49,776 nucleotides of DNA from Bacteroidales bacterium (GCA_017522255.1 JAFWZP010000063.1:1-49776); one strand, 5' to 3'; counted from the stretch's first letter, positions 39,438 through 47,917 are shown. Program-made: numbers and translations. Notes: a model not told the origin generated them from the letters alone.

Positions 39438-39468
39438 CAAATATAAGATATTATTTTGATATGACAAA
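39438..39468 (-). promoter_or_regulatory. Promoter of the DUF4384/caspase/LRR operon
   Basis: Perfect TTTG-N19-TATATTTG on the minus strand, about 70 bases before the first start codon. No other good promoter was seen before the end of the 9-kb operon. Confidence 0.85.
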
Positions 39469-40007
39469 ATTTAGTTATAAACTTTTGGTTAATTATCTGA
39501 TTTATCGTAATATATATAATTGTTATTTTTTCAATTCTATCCAATAAAATTAAACTTTTTAATCATTTTTTATCTTTTTTTCAGCTCAAATTAGTTATTC
39601 GAAATACCATTGAGTTTTTTTTCTAATAACCGTCATTCGAAAATTATCTTTAGGCTGTTTCTAAAAATTGCTTTTCATGTGACTTTTAGAATGTAATGTC
39701 ATTTCATCAAGAATGCATTTTTTTATAAGTTGCCGAAAGGTTGAGTCTCCGACATCGACACGTTGAGCAGATGGTATGCGATGCTTAACAGCATGATTTC
39801 CACAAACACTTTGGAAAGCTAACAGTTCAAGCTTGATATAAAAGTTTTATTGTTCGACTTCATCAAAATATTCTTTATCATCGATTTATTTTCGGGTTTA
39901 TACAAAAAACATTATGTTTTGTTCCTTTTTTTCGTTTGGGTAGCGAGCCACAAAAGCTCATCGCTCAAAGCCTGTCGTCCGTAGTCTAAAAAAAGAAGAA
40001 TCGGCGG

Positions 40008-40092
40008 CGCCGTTGTAAGCCCTACGACCTAACCACCCCTAAGTATACCCCTAAAGGGGGTATACAGGGGTGAGGTCGGGCTAACAACGGCG
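40008..40092. repeat. 85-nt nested palindrome
   Basis: Stacked complementary arms run inward: CGCCGTTGT / ACAACGGCG, AGCCC / GGGCT, CGACCT / AGGTCG, ACCCC / GGGGT and GTATACCCC / GGGGGTATAC around a TAAA loop, with only short unpaired bulges. It could form a long hairpin or cruciform. There is no T-tract and no ORF inside. Confidence 0.85.
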
Positions 40093-40280
40093 GAAAGCAG
40101 TTTTTTTACATACGATAATTGATAAGTTGCGAACCATAAGCTGGCTAAATTGGCGGAATTATGCAACAGCTACAGTCCGACTCGAAAGCCCACCGTTCGA
40201 GACTCAATACTCAAAGAAATTTTATAATCAAAAAAATCATTGCTCATTGTTGCCACGGAAAATATAAGTGCCACACTTTT

Positions 40281-40394
40281 GGGTCAAAACTCCCATGGTT
40301 ACGGGTCGTAAGTGCCATAGTTTTGGGTCAAAACTCCCATGGTTACGGGTCGTAAGTGCCATAGTTTTGGATCGTAACCCACATGGTTTTGGAC
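40281..40394. repeat. 44-bp tandem repeat, about 2.5 units
   Basis: Two identical 44-base units (40281-40324 and 40325-40368) are followed by a diverged partial unit. Each contains CCCATGG and ACGGGTCGTAAGTGCCATAG. There are no spacers, so it is not a CRISPR. Confidence 0.9.
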
Positions 40395-40457
40395 TACGAG
40401 CGGTGAGGCTTTATCGGACAAAGGACTTGAGTCAAACGACTAAAGGGCAAAGGACGA

Positions 40458-40500
40458 AGCCTCCCTCTTATCCCTCCTGAAGGAGGGAAGATAAAAGCCC
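40458..40500. repeat. Second copy of the dispersed CCTCCT-AAGGAGG element
   Basis: It shares AGCCTCCCTCTTATCCCTCC and most of the following 24 bases with 29705-29748. The centre is palindromic (CCTCCTGAAGGAGG). The two copies are more than 10 kb apart in separate gene-free gaps. Confidence 0.85.
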
Positions 40501-40594
40501 CTTTAGGGGTTTGGGGCTCGACTTTCGTCCTTCGACTTTAGACTTTCGACGGACAATGAGCTCAAAGCTCGTAGCTCAAAAAAATAAAAAGAGA

Positions 40595-40625
40595 TTTGCA
40601 TTATCGCAAAAAAAATGTATATTTG
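40595..40625 (+). promoter_or_regulatory. Promoter of the hydrogenase-sensor triad
   Basis: Perfect TTTG-N19-TATATTTG, about 68 bases before the first start codon. Confidence 0.85.
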
Positions 40626-40692
40626 TAGCCTGTATCGAAATAAAATATACTGTATAAACAATTGTTATAAAGAATATTAAAAAGATAAATAT

Positions 40693-40941
40693 ATGGAAAA
40701 ACAGATTGTAATTTGTATGGGTAGTTCGTGTTTTGCACGAGGTAATAAGAATTATGTTGAGGTAATAAAGAAATATCTAAACGAACATAATTTGACAAAT
40801 AAAATAGTTTTTAAAGGACAACTTTGTAGCGACAATTGTAGCAAAGGGCCTGTAATACAAATTGGAGATGTGGAATATTTTGAGCTCGACGAAGCTAAGT
40901 TGAAACGAATATTGCACGAAAATTTTGCCAACGAAGCCTAA
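40693..40941 (+). CDS. Thioredoxin-like [2Fe-2S] ferredoxin
   Basis: An 82-residue protein with four Cys in the pattern C8-x4-C13 and C45-x3-C49 (VICMGSSCFARG and GQLCSDNCSKGP), as in the NuoE/HydC-type [2Fe-2S] domain. It should be a cytoplasmic one-electron carrier. The position directly before a hydrogenase-like sensor suggests that it delivers or accepts electrons for that protein. It lacks the N-terminal helical part of full NuoE subunits. The 62-base gap to the next gene, same strand, supports cotranscription. Confidence 0.88.
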   Translation: MEKQIVICMGSSCFARGNKNYVEVIKKYLNEHNLTNKIVFKGQLCSDNCSKGPVIQIGDVEYFELDEAKLKRILHENFANEA

Positions 40942-41003
40942 TTCTTTTGCCTTGTCAAAAAAAGAAAAAATAGTCAACTACAAACACAAAAAAGAGAATT
41001 GTT

Positions 41004-42758
41004 ATGTCGAACAGATTGGAACCCTTATACACCGAAAAAAACAACTGTCAGGATTGTTATAAATGTATCAAAGAATGCCCTGTTAAGTCGATAAAAATCG
41101 AAAACACCAGTGCTTCGATACTTTATGAATATTGCACCTATTGCGGACACTGCCTCACAATATGTCCTGCCAATGCCAAAAAGCTACGCGACGACACACA
41201 GGAAATAATAACAGCGTTGCAAAACAAAGAACAACTGATTATATCATTGGCACCGAGCTATATATCGGAGTTTCCCAACGTAAGCGAGGACAGTTTTGTG
41301 GCGGCAGCCAAAGAAATGGGCTTTTATGGTGTTAGCGAAACAGCGTTAGGAGCCGAAAAAGTATCGCAAGCCACCAAAAAATGGCTTGAACAACAGCCAC
41401 AAGGCGTGTATATATCGTCGTGCTGCACTGCAGCAGTGCATTTTATATGCAAATATTATCCCGAAAAGAAACATCTGCTTGCACCCATCGACACCCCTAT
41501 GGTGGCTCATGCCAAGATGTTGAAAAAACAATATCCCAACTGCAAGGTGGTGTTTGTGGGTCCATGTGTGGCCAAAAAGAAAGAGAGCGACATGAACACT
41601 TCGATAGTTGATTATGCCCTTACATACAAAGAGTTTGTGGAAATGATGGATTGGTTTGGCGTTGATTTTGACTTCACCTCTCCCACCGAAAACGACAGCT
41701 TTATACCCCAACGAGCCTACAAAGGTCGCCTGTTCCCGGTAGACGGTGGCATGATAGCCAACCTAATGAACACCGAAGAAGTGGCAAGTATCAAAAACAG
41801 CAGCAACCCCATCTCGTATATGACTTTTTCGGGAGTGAAAAATATACGCGAAATAGTAAAAGATGCCGAACGCCTTGAAGCCTCCGGCAAGCTGTTTTTG
41901 GAACTGATGATATGCGAAGGCGGATGTGTAAAAGGACCGGGAACATTGCAAGAAAAGTCTGTGGCTTCGAAACGAATAAAAATATTTTCGTCGCTGAAAA
42001 AAGAGCAACCCACACCATCGTTGGAAGACAATCTCAAACTGTTTGACGACATAGATGTGAGCTATTCTTTTGACACTATTACAGCGCCTCCTGTTATAGA
42101 ATATCCCGAAAATGAGATAGAAAACGCATTACAATCGGTGAACAAATTTTCGAAACAAGCCGAACTGAATTGTTCGGGTTGCGGATACGACAACTGCCGA
42201 GAGTTTGCCAAAGCACTCATCGATGGACGTGCCGAAAGCTCGATGTGTATATCCTTTATGCGTTCGGTGGCTTTCAATAAAACAAACATCTTGTTGCGAA
42301 AAATACCATACGGTGTGGTTATAGTTGACGAAAATATGCACATAGTGGACTCTAACGAAAAGTTTATAAACATATTGGGCGAAGACGCTCAGTTTATCCA
42401 CGAAAATGTGCCCAACCTTGTGGGTGCCGATGCTCGAAAACTAATACCATTCTGGCAATTGTTCGAAAAAGTATTGAAAAACGGAAACGACCAATTGGAA
42501 CACGATGTGAGATACAACGACAAATATTTGAATGTATCGATAATGACAGTTCAAGCCGGCAAAACGGTGTGTGGTATAGTGCAAAACATGCACGAACCCG
42601 AAGTGCGAAAAGATTTGGTTATAAACCGTACCCGCGAAGTGATATTGCAAAACCTCAAAGTGGTGCAACAAATAGCATTCCTATTGGGCGAAAATGCATC
42701 GTTTACCGAAACAATGTTGAACAGCATTGTAGAATCTCATGACGAAATTAAAAAATAA
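41004..42758 (+). CDS. Sensory [FeFe]-hydrogenase-like protein with PAS domain (group C, HydS type)
   Basis: The 584-residue domain order is as follows. Two [4Fe-4S] ferredoxin motifs come first (C15, C18, C21, C25 and C44, C47, C50, C54). An H-cluster domain follows with L1 SSCCTAAVHF (C140, C141), L2 VGPCVAKKKES (C188) and L3 LMICEGGCVKGPG (C304, C308). A further four-Cys cluster motif C390-x2-C393-x4-C398-x16-C415 comes next, then a PAS domain (IPYGVVIVDENMHIVDSNEKF) and a C-terminal helix. All H-cluster Cys are present, but L1 lacks the usual Pro after CC and L2 has VGPC instead of MPC, as seen in sensory rather than catalytic enzymes. The PAS domain and the adjacent phosphatase gene fit the group C H2- or redox-sensing proteins. 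HydE/F/G maturases must be encoded elsewhere for the cluster to form. H2 sensing is expected from the family but not proven. Confidence 0.87.
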   Translation: MSNRLEPLYTEKNNCQDCYKCIKECPVKSIKIENTSASILYEYCTYCGHCLTICPANAKKLRDDTQEIITALQNKEQLIISLAPSYISEFPNVSEDSFVAAAKEMGFYGVSETALGAEKVSQATKKWLEQQPQGVYISSCCTAAVHFICKYYPEKKHLLAPIDTPMVAHAKMLKKQYPNCKVVFVGPCVAKKKESDMNTSIVDYALTYKEFVEMMDWFGVDFDFTSPTENDSFIPQRAYKGRLFPVDGGMIANLMNTEEVASIKNSSNPISYMTFSGVKNIREIVKDAERLEASGKLFLELMICEGGCVKGPGTLQEKSVASKRIKIFSSLKKEQPTPSLEDNLKLFDDIDVSYSFDTITAPPVIEYPENEIENALQSVNKFSKQAELNCSGCGYDNCREFAKALIDGRAESSMCISFMRSVAFNKTNILLRKIPYGVVIVDENMHIVDSNEKFINILGEDAQFIHENVPNLVGADARKLIPFWQLFEKVLKNGNDQLEHDVRYNDKYLNVSIMTVQAGKTVCGIVQNMHEPEVRKDLVINRTREVILQNLKVVQQIAFLLGENASFTETMLNSIVESHDEIKK

Positions 42759-42763
42759 AGGCT

Positions 42764-43990
42764 ATGAGCGAGAAAAAAGAACAAGTGCAGTACTTCTTCG
42801 AAGTGGGAATGTACAACGTAAACAAAAATGGTAAGTTTTGCTGTGGCGACACCTTTATGTCTCGCAAATTGCAAGACGAAAACCGTTTGGTTTGTGTGCT
42901 TTCCGATGGCTTGGGCAGTGGAGTAAGAGCCAATATATTGTCGACCATGACAGCGTCGATGGCACTCAACTTCTGCTTGCGAAACGAGCCTGTGGTGCGT
43001 ACTGCCAATATTATAAAAAACACTTTGCCCATCGACTCGTCGCGAAACATCAGTTATTCCACATTTACAATAGCCGATGTAGACGCACTTACGGGCAAAG
43101 GCAAGATAGTGGAATACGACAATCCTCCGTTTTTGCTTATACGCAACGGCAAAGTAATGGAGTTGGAAAAAGAGTTGCTCGACGTAGATTATACATTCAC
43201 CGACGAGGAACACCCTCCTGTTGGCAATGTATACCTTTATAATGTCGATTTTCAACCCGAAGATCGTTTGATAATGTTTTCGGACGGCGTTGTACAATCG
43301 GGTATGGGCATCAGCTCGGCCAACATGCCGTTTGGTTGGGGAGTAGACGGAATAGCGGCATACGCCGAAAGAGTGATAGCACAAAATCCTACTATATCGG
43401 CACAGGAGTTGGCTCATGACATTGTTACACGTGCTGTATTTAATGATGGATACAAATCAAAAGACGATATCACGTGCGGCACCATCTATATCCGCAATCC
43501 TCGCCGATTACTCTTGGTGTCGGGTCCTCCTTTCGACGAAAGCAAGGATAAATATCTCGGCAATATGGTGCGTGATTTTAATGGCAAAAAAGTAATATGC
43601 GGAGGTACCACTTCTAAGATAATATCGCGACAGTTGAACGAGCCTATCGAAGTGCCTCTTACCAACCTTTCACCCGATATGCCACCTGCTTCGATAATGA
43701 AAGGTATAGACTTGATAACCGAAGGTATACTTACCTTAGGAAAACTGAGCGAGCTATTGGAACACAAAGGGGCTTCGGATATAAAAGGAAACAAAACACC
43801 GGCTCACGACATATTCAATCTCTTGATGCAGAGCGATTGTATTTATTTCCTCATAGGAACAAAAATCAACGAGGCACACCAAGACCCATCGTTGCCTGTG
43901 GAATTGGAGATACGTCGAAATGTTATCAAGAGAATAGAAAAACAGCTGGAAGAGAAATTCCTAAAGGAAGTACATGTAGAGTTTATATAA
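42764..43990 (+). CDS. SpoIIE-type PP2C serine/threonine phosphatase
   Basis: This 408-residue soluble protein has the PPM metal-binding acidic residues in VCVLSDGLGSGVRANIL, RLIMFSDGVVQSG and KDDITCGTIYI. An N-terminal strand with GKFCCGDTF precedes them. Members of the SpoIIE branch dephosphorylate anti-sigma-factor antagonists or other signalling proteins. A C-terminal region of about 140 residues (from NPRRLLLVSGPPFDESKD) is not part of the catalytic domain and is unassigned. It starts 5 bases after the hydrogenase-like sensor, so the two are almost certainly partners, with the sensor setting phosphatase activity. No anti-sigma or STAS gene is nearby, so the target is unknown. Confidence 0.88.
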   Translation: MSEKKEQVQYFFEVGMYNVNKNGKFCCGDTFMSRKLQDENRLVCVLSDGLGSGVRANILSTMTASMALNFCLRNEPVVRTANIIKNTLPIDSSRNISYSTFTIADVDALTGKGKIVEYDNPPFLLIRNGKVMELEKELLDVDYTFTDEEHPPVGNVYLYNVDFQPEDRLIMFSDGVVQSGMGISSANMPFGWGVDGIAAYAERVIAQNPTISAQELAHDIVTRAVFNDGYKSKDDITCGTIYIRNPRRLLLVSGPPFDESKDKYLGNMVRDFNGKKVICGGTTSKIISRQLNEPIEVPLTNLSPDMPPASIMKGIDLITEGILTLGKLSELLEHKGASDIKGNKTPAHDIFNLLMQSDCIYFLIGTKINEAHQDPSLPVELEIRRNVIKRIEKQLEEKFLKEVHVEFI

Positions 43991-44010
43991 GGTAATGATA
44001 TGACAGACAA

Positions 44011-44049
44011 CAAAAAAACGAGAACCACAATTGTGATTCTCGTTTTTCT
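44011..44049. terminator. Bidirectional terminator between the phosphatase and lipoprotein genes
   Basis: A 14-bp stem with two mismatches, AACGAGAACCACAA / TTGTGATTCTCGTT, is flanked by A-runs and T-runs on the two sides. It serves the converging genes on both strands. Confidence 0.9.
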
Positions 44050-44067
44050 ATTATTTATTTTCTCTTG

Positions 44068-44574
44068 TTATATGGAATCGTCTATTTCTTCCGATTCTTC
44101 CAATATTTCATCTTCCAATATTTCATCGTCTTGCGATTCTTCTTTGGATTGGTGTGCCAACCATTGACCATTTAGTTTTTTCACCATCAATTCGCCTTTA
44201 CCTCCTTCTTCGCCAAATGCTTCGTTATCCACATTGCCTTCTTTGTCGATAACCGTTAGCAAATATTGAACATTGGCAGTAGAGTCGTCGAATATTTCCA
44301 CCGAAGTGATATCTACTGTGCTGTTGGCGTACATATCTCTAAAATCGCTATCTATCGAATCCATCGACATGCTCCAAAATTGATTTAATAAATCCAACAA
44401 ATCGTATGTTTCGGGAGTGGCATACTCTTTTGCTTTCTCAAAATCACAGTCGAAGTTTATAGCACGCAAATAATTGGTAGCAACGGTTTTTATTTCTTTT
44501 TCGTCGCTGTTGCAAGCAGTTATCATCACAAACGAAACAACTGCTAACGATAAGATTTTGAATACTTTTTTCAT
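44068..44574 (-). CDS. Small lipoprotein (DUF4878-like)
   Basis: In this 168-residue protein the signal ends VMITACN, a lipobox with the Cys near residue 21. The mature part (TNYLRAINFDCDFEKAKEYA) resembles DUF4878/NTF2-like lipoproteins, with conserved helix and sheet up to LMVKKLNGQWLAHQSK. A very acidic tail follows (EESQDDEILEDEILEESEE). No enzyme motif is seen. It stands alone with its own promoter. Function unknown. Confidence 0.75.
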   Translation of the reverse strand: MKKVFKILSLAVVSFVMITACNSDEKEIKTVATNYLRAINFDCDFEKAKEYATPETYDLLDLLNQFWSMSMDSIDSDFRDMYANSTVDITSVEIFDDSTANVQYLLTVIDKEGNVDNEAFGEEGGKGELMVKKLNGQWLAHQSKEESQDDEILEDEILEESEEIDDSI

Positions 44575-44608
44575 CTTTTATTCTAATATTTAATTTGTTT
44601 TGATTTTG

Positions 44609-44637
44609 CAAAGTTACGAAATAATTTGAATTGAAAC
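44609..44637 (-). promoter_or_regulatory. Promoter of the DUF4878-like lipoprotein
   Basis: Minus-strand -7 element TAACTTTG about 35 bases before the ATG. The -33 element is weak (GTTT at 17 bases). Confidence 0.5.
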
Positions 44638-44735
44638 GGTTTTAGGCCGATAAAATATATATTTTTTTTCGTCTTGGTTCTACTCATACCTTTATAAATA
44701 AACATTACATGGTTTCAAAAGTTCCATTTCTATTC

Positions 44736-45938
44736 TCATTTGGCGAACATTATCTTTTCGCTATTAAACATCTTTGCCAACACATACGAGAATGCTGCGG
44801 CATAAACGATATTGATGGCGATGGTTGTAGCAACGTTAATCAAACTGTAGCTGAACGAGAATACGCCCGTCATGGCTTGAATGCTGTTGTATATAGGAAT
44901 AAAGTACCACGATATGGCTGTTTGTGCGTTGCCACCGCCTATTGTTGATGGTATGCCCACTATCATTATAATCAGCATCAGTGGGAGCACCAGTGTGGAG
45001 GCTTCTTTCACCGTTTTGGCGTAGGCCGAAATGATGGAGATGACAGAAATAAGCACCAGCACTGTGGATAATATTATGCCCAGTATCAGCAAGTAGTCGG
45101 AAGTGGTGTATATGTTTGTAGGCATTCCCTCCATGGCACTGCCCATAAACTTGGGCAACGATAATATTACGCCCAAAAAGCTCGACAATCCGCTGATGAG
45201 TGCTATAAAGCTGAGGCTTATAATCTTTCCGAAAGCCAAGTGGCTACGATTCATTGGCGTAACAAGCAATGTGGCTATGGTGCCGCGTTCTTTTTCGCCG
45301 GCTATGGATTCGGGGGCTACTGCCATACAGCCCGAATAGAGGAAGATAATAAGCATGAATGGCAACATTGCCGACAGTATTTGTCCCATAAAGTCCTCGT
45401 CGGTGGCAAGGTTGAACTCCTCGTTGGCTGTTTCGTCAGTAAGTGCGTTGATGTTAAACTTGTTGCATATTGTTTCTTCGTAGGAGGAGAGTATGCTTCT
45501 AACGACTGTTTCGGCTTTGCCGGACTCCATGTTTGTAACATTGGAATAAATAAGAACGTTGGGAGCCGCAAGTGTGCTGTCCGATATATCGTAGTTGGCC
45601 ATGGCACTGTCAAAGTCCGTCGGGAATGCTACCAAAAGTTCTATATCTTTATTCTCGATAAGGGGCTTTATGCTTTCGATGTCCGTAGTTGTAGCATCGG
45701 TAATGTCCATCTCTAGAGCTTCGAACATGGGCTGTAGCAGTTGCGGCATTTGTTGAACATACACTTTGGGGCGGTAGTCCTTGTCGCTCTCAAAGGTGTC
45801 TCTTATTCCGCCCACTACAAAGCTGTAGATAATGTATATGAGCAATCCCGGCATTATCACAGTGGTGAAAACCATGCGTTTGTCGCCAAAAAAGCGTGCA
45901 AACTCTTTCTTTATTATAGTAGTGATGTTGTTATTCAT
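44736..45938 (-). CDS. ABC-2 type exporter permease (NatB-like)
   Basis: A 400-residue membrane protein with one N-terminal segment (VFTTVIMPGLLIYIIYSFVV), a large extracytoplasmic loop (residues 50-180) and a cluster of about five C-terminal segments. In the middle lies the phrase ESIAGEKERGTIATLLVTPM, typical of the NatB/ABC2_membrane_3 family. It pairs with the ATPase encoded immediately upstream; the genes overlap by 8 bases. AGGAGG six bases before its ATG lies inside the end of the ATPase gene, indicating translational coupling. NatAB exports Na+ in Bacillus, but the substrate here could be another small molecule or peptide. Confidence 0.9.
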   Translation of the reverse strand: MNNNITTIIKKEFARFFGDKRMVFTTVIMPGLLIYIIYSFVVGGIRDTFESDKDYRPKVYVQQMPQLLQPMFEALEMDITDATTTDIESIKPLIENKDIELLVAFPTDFDSAMANYDISDSTLAAPNVLIYSNVTNMESGKAETVVRSILSSYEETICNKFNINALTDETANEEFNLATDEDFMGQILSAMLPFMLIIFLYSGCMAVAPESIAGEKERGTIATLLVTPMNRSHLAFGKIISLSFIALISGLSSFLGVILSLPKFMGSAMEGMPTNIYTTSDYLLILGIILSTVLVLISVISIISAYAKTVKEASTLVLPLMLIIMIVGIPSTIGGGNAQTAISWYFIPIYNSIQAMTGVFSFSYSLINVATTIAINIVYAAAFSYVLAKMFNSEKIMFAK

Positions 45939-46710
45939 CGTTGCCTCCTTTCATTTCGGAATATATGTCAAAGAAACGGTCTTCCAATGATTTGCCGTTT
46001 CGGATTTGTTCCAAAGTGTCGCACGCCGCCATACGGCCGTCTATCACCACGCCCACTCGGTCGCACACCTTTTCCACCAGGCTGAAAATGTGGGTGGAAA
46101 GTATTATACTTTTGCCCATATTGCGAAGCTCCAAAAGGTAGTCGGTAACGGTTTTGGCGGTAAGCACATCAAGGCCATTGGTAGGCTCGTCGAAGATGAT
46201 TATATCGGGGTCGTGCACCAGCGATATGGCCAGCGATACTTTTTGTTTCATACCCGTGGAAAGGTTGGCCACCTTCACTTCGGCAAACTTTTCTATACCA
46301 AAGCGGGAGAAGAGTTTCTGCTTGCGTTCGTTGCGGGTAGTGGGGTCTATTCCGTAAAGTTCGGAAAAGAAATCGAAGAGGTAGTTTGGTGTAAAAAAGT
46401 CTTCGAGTTTTAGTTCGCTGGTAAGGAAACCTATTCGTTCGCGAACCTTCTGCGGGTCTTTCACCACGCTGAAACCATCTACCACCACGTCGCCTTGGTC
46501 GGGACGGATAAGCGAGGCTATCATACGCAGAGTGGTGGTTTTGCCTGCTCCGTTTGGGCCCAGCAGCCCGAATATCTCGCCTTTGTAGGCCGAAAACGAA
46601 AGGTTGTCGACGGCAACCTTTGTCTTGCTGTTGGTCTTTTCCAACTTCTGTTGTTTTCGCGAAAGGCTGAACGTCTTTTTCAGCCCTTCGGCTACAAGTA
46701 TTGTTTCCAT
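45931..46710 (-). CDS. ABC transporter ATP-binding protein (NatA-like)
   Basis: A 259-residue ATPase with Walker [10 protein letters not shown], signature [12 protein letters not shown], Walker [13 protein letters not shown] and switch His in [12 protein letters not shown]. The sequence groups with NatA/CcmA-like ATPases of ABC-2 exporters, with an insertion [15 protein letters not shown] between the first strands. It is the first gene of a two-gene operon with the permease. No clear TAnnTTTG promoter was found in the 200 bases upstream, which hold the GACCTT palindromes. Confidence 0.92.
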   Translation of the reverse strand: METILVAEGLKKTFSLSRKQQKLEKTNSKTKVAVDNLSFSAYKGEIFGLLGPNGAGKTTTLRMIASLIRPDQGDVVVDGFSVVKDPQKVRERIGFLTSELKLEDFFTPNYLFDFFSELYGIDPTTRNERKQKLFSRFGIEKFAEVKVANLSTGMKQKVSLAISLVHDPDIIIFDEPTNGLDVLTAKTVTDYLLELRNMGKSIILSTHIFSLVEKVCDRVGVVIDGRMAACDTLEQIRNGKSLEDRFFDIYSEMKGGNDE

Positions 46711-46773
46711 ATTTCAGTTATTATTTTTGTTTCTTCGAATGGGTTATTTTTTGAGATTAAAAGTTCGGTTTTT

Positions 46774-46860
46774 CACCCCTCCAAGGTCAGTTTCTTGACC
46801 TTCCAAGGTCAAGACGCTGACCTTCTAAGGTCAGCAAAACGACCTTTAAAGGTGTTTTTT
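46774..46860. repeat. Array of GACCTT-AAGGTC palindromes
   Basis: Four related units follow each other within 90 bases. Two are perfect 20-base palindromes, CTTGACCTTCCAAGGTCAAG (46794-46813) and GCTGACCTTCTAAGGTCAGC (46816-46835). They are flanked by a half unit on the left and CGACCTTTAAAGGTG on the right, the latter followed by T8 on the plus strand. The array separates two minus-strand operons and may terminate or pause transcription. Confidence 0.85.
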
Positions 46861-46927
46861 TTGACAAGAAAAAGCTTTTTGCCATAAAGGCAATTTCGCC
46901 CAATCAGACACTCCCTAAAGCGAGGGC

Positions 46928-47911
46928 TTAACGGTTGATTTGTTTCGATGTTTTGTGGTTGCCAAATAGTTTGAATTGGAAAAGCTTCAGGCGGATGAAA
47001 TGAAATATTTTTTCGTCCTTGTCCCAATATACAAGAATTATTATTGCTGCTATTATCAGCCCGATGCCGCCTATCAGTCCCGAAGGAGTAGGGCCAAGTA
47101 TAAGATATGGCAAAAATTTGGGGTCGCCGTTCCAGAAAAATAGCGAAATACCTGCATAACTATTAACTGCTCCGTGGGCTATAACGCCGGGTATACAACT
47201 TTGTGTTTTAATACAAAGATAAGAGAATATGATTCCTAACGCAATGCAGAATAAGCACATAACCAATATACGAACAATAGGACCGCCCAAACAATTAATA
47301 CCATAGTTGTGCCCCACTGCTATTACGGGTGCGTGCCATAGTCCCCATATAGTTCCGGTTATCAGTAGCATAGGTATGCGTGGCAGTTTGGCTGCCATTT
47401 TGGGCAACAGGTATCCACGCCACCCCCATTCTTCGCCAAAGCAGGTTATGAAGTTTAAGATAGGACCAAACAATACTGCCAATGCCAGCTGACTGACAAA
47501 GAGTGTCATTACTGATGACATCTTCGAGGGATCGGCGTTTGGCATAGCTTGAGCCATCGTGTTTTTTATGTACGAAGAATTGGGGTCGAACTGTTCGGGG
47601 AAGCATAGGTAATACACTACAGTTCCTATTGTGATAAGCACCGATGGTGCCAACCATGCAAACAGATAATACTTTATGTTGCCTTTGAAGTGTGGGCGAA
47701 GCCACGAGTTGCGGAATCCTTCGCCGGTGATAAGGCGTGTAAGCACCACGCATAGTGCCGGTATAAACATCACACCGGCAACGGCAAGGGTTACAGTGGC
47801 GTTGGTGCCATAGCCATATTGTTCTACAAGGGGGTATATAACTCCAAATTCTATACCAAAGGTGATAGCAAACACCAGCACCAAGAAAACGATTATTCTT
47901 TTTGTTTCCAT
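46928..47911 (-). CDS. CPBP-family intramembrane metalloprotease
   Basis: A 327-residue protein with about eight hydrophobic segments. The CPBP (CAAX-protease / bacteriocin-processing) motifs are visible: FGEEWGWRGYLLPKM (EExxxR), TIWGLWHAPVIAVGHNYG (His) and VIAHGAVNSYAGIS (HxxxN-type). These residues would bind the catalytic metal inside the membrane. The gene begins 6 bases after the stop of the ribbon-helix-helix gene and is the third gene of the SPFH operon. The family processes or protects against peptides in several bacteria; the role here is unknown. Confidence 0.88.
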   Translation of the reverse strand: METKRIIVFLVLVFAITFGIEFGVIYPLVEQYGYGTNATVTLAVAGVMFIPALCVVLTRLITGEGFRNSWLRPHFKGNIKYYLFAWLAPSVLITIGTVVYYLCFPEQFDPNSSYIKNTMAQAMPNADPSKMSSVMTLFVSQLALAVLFGPILNFITCFGEEWGWRGYLLPKMAAKLPRIPMLLITGTIWGLWHAPVIAVGHNYGINCLGGPIVRILVMCLFCIALGIIFSYLCIKTQSCIPGVIAHGAVNSYAGISLFFWNGDPKFLPYLILGPTPSGLIGGIGLIIAAIIILVYWDKDEKIFHFIRLKLFQFKLFGNHKTSKQINR

Positions 47912-47917
47912 AATTAT

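Larger units (their letters stand above)
39469..40594. other. Gene-free gap with nested palindrome and tandem repeats
   Basis: No gene is supported in 1.1 kb. The first 450 bases are plain A+T-rich sequence. From about 39950 the sequence becomes richer in G+C and in repeats: the 85-nt palindrome (40008-40092), the 44-bp tandem repeat (40281-40394) and the dispersed element (40458-40500), followed by a second hairpin AGCCCC ... GGGGCT (to 40518). Confidence 0.7.

Noticed and set aside
40281..40394. Possible CRISPR array
   Set aside because: The units are directly adjacent 44-base copies without unique spacers, and no cas gene is in the window.
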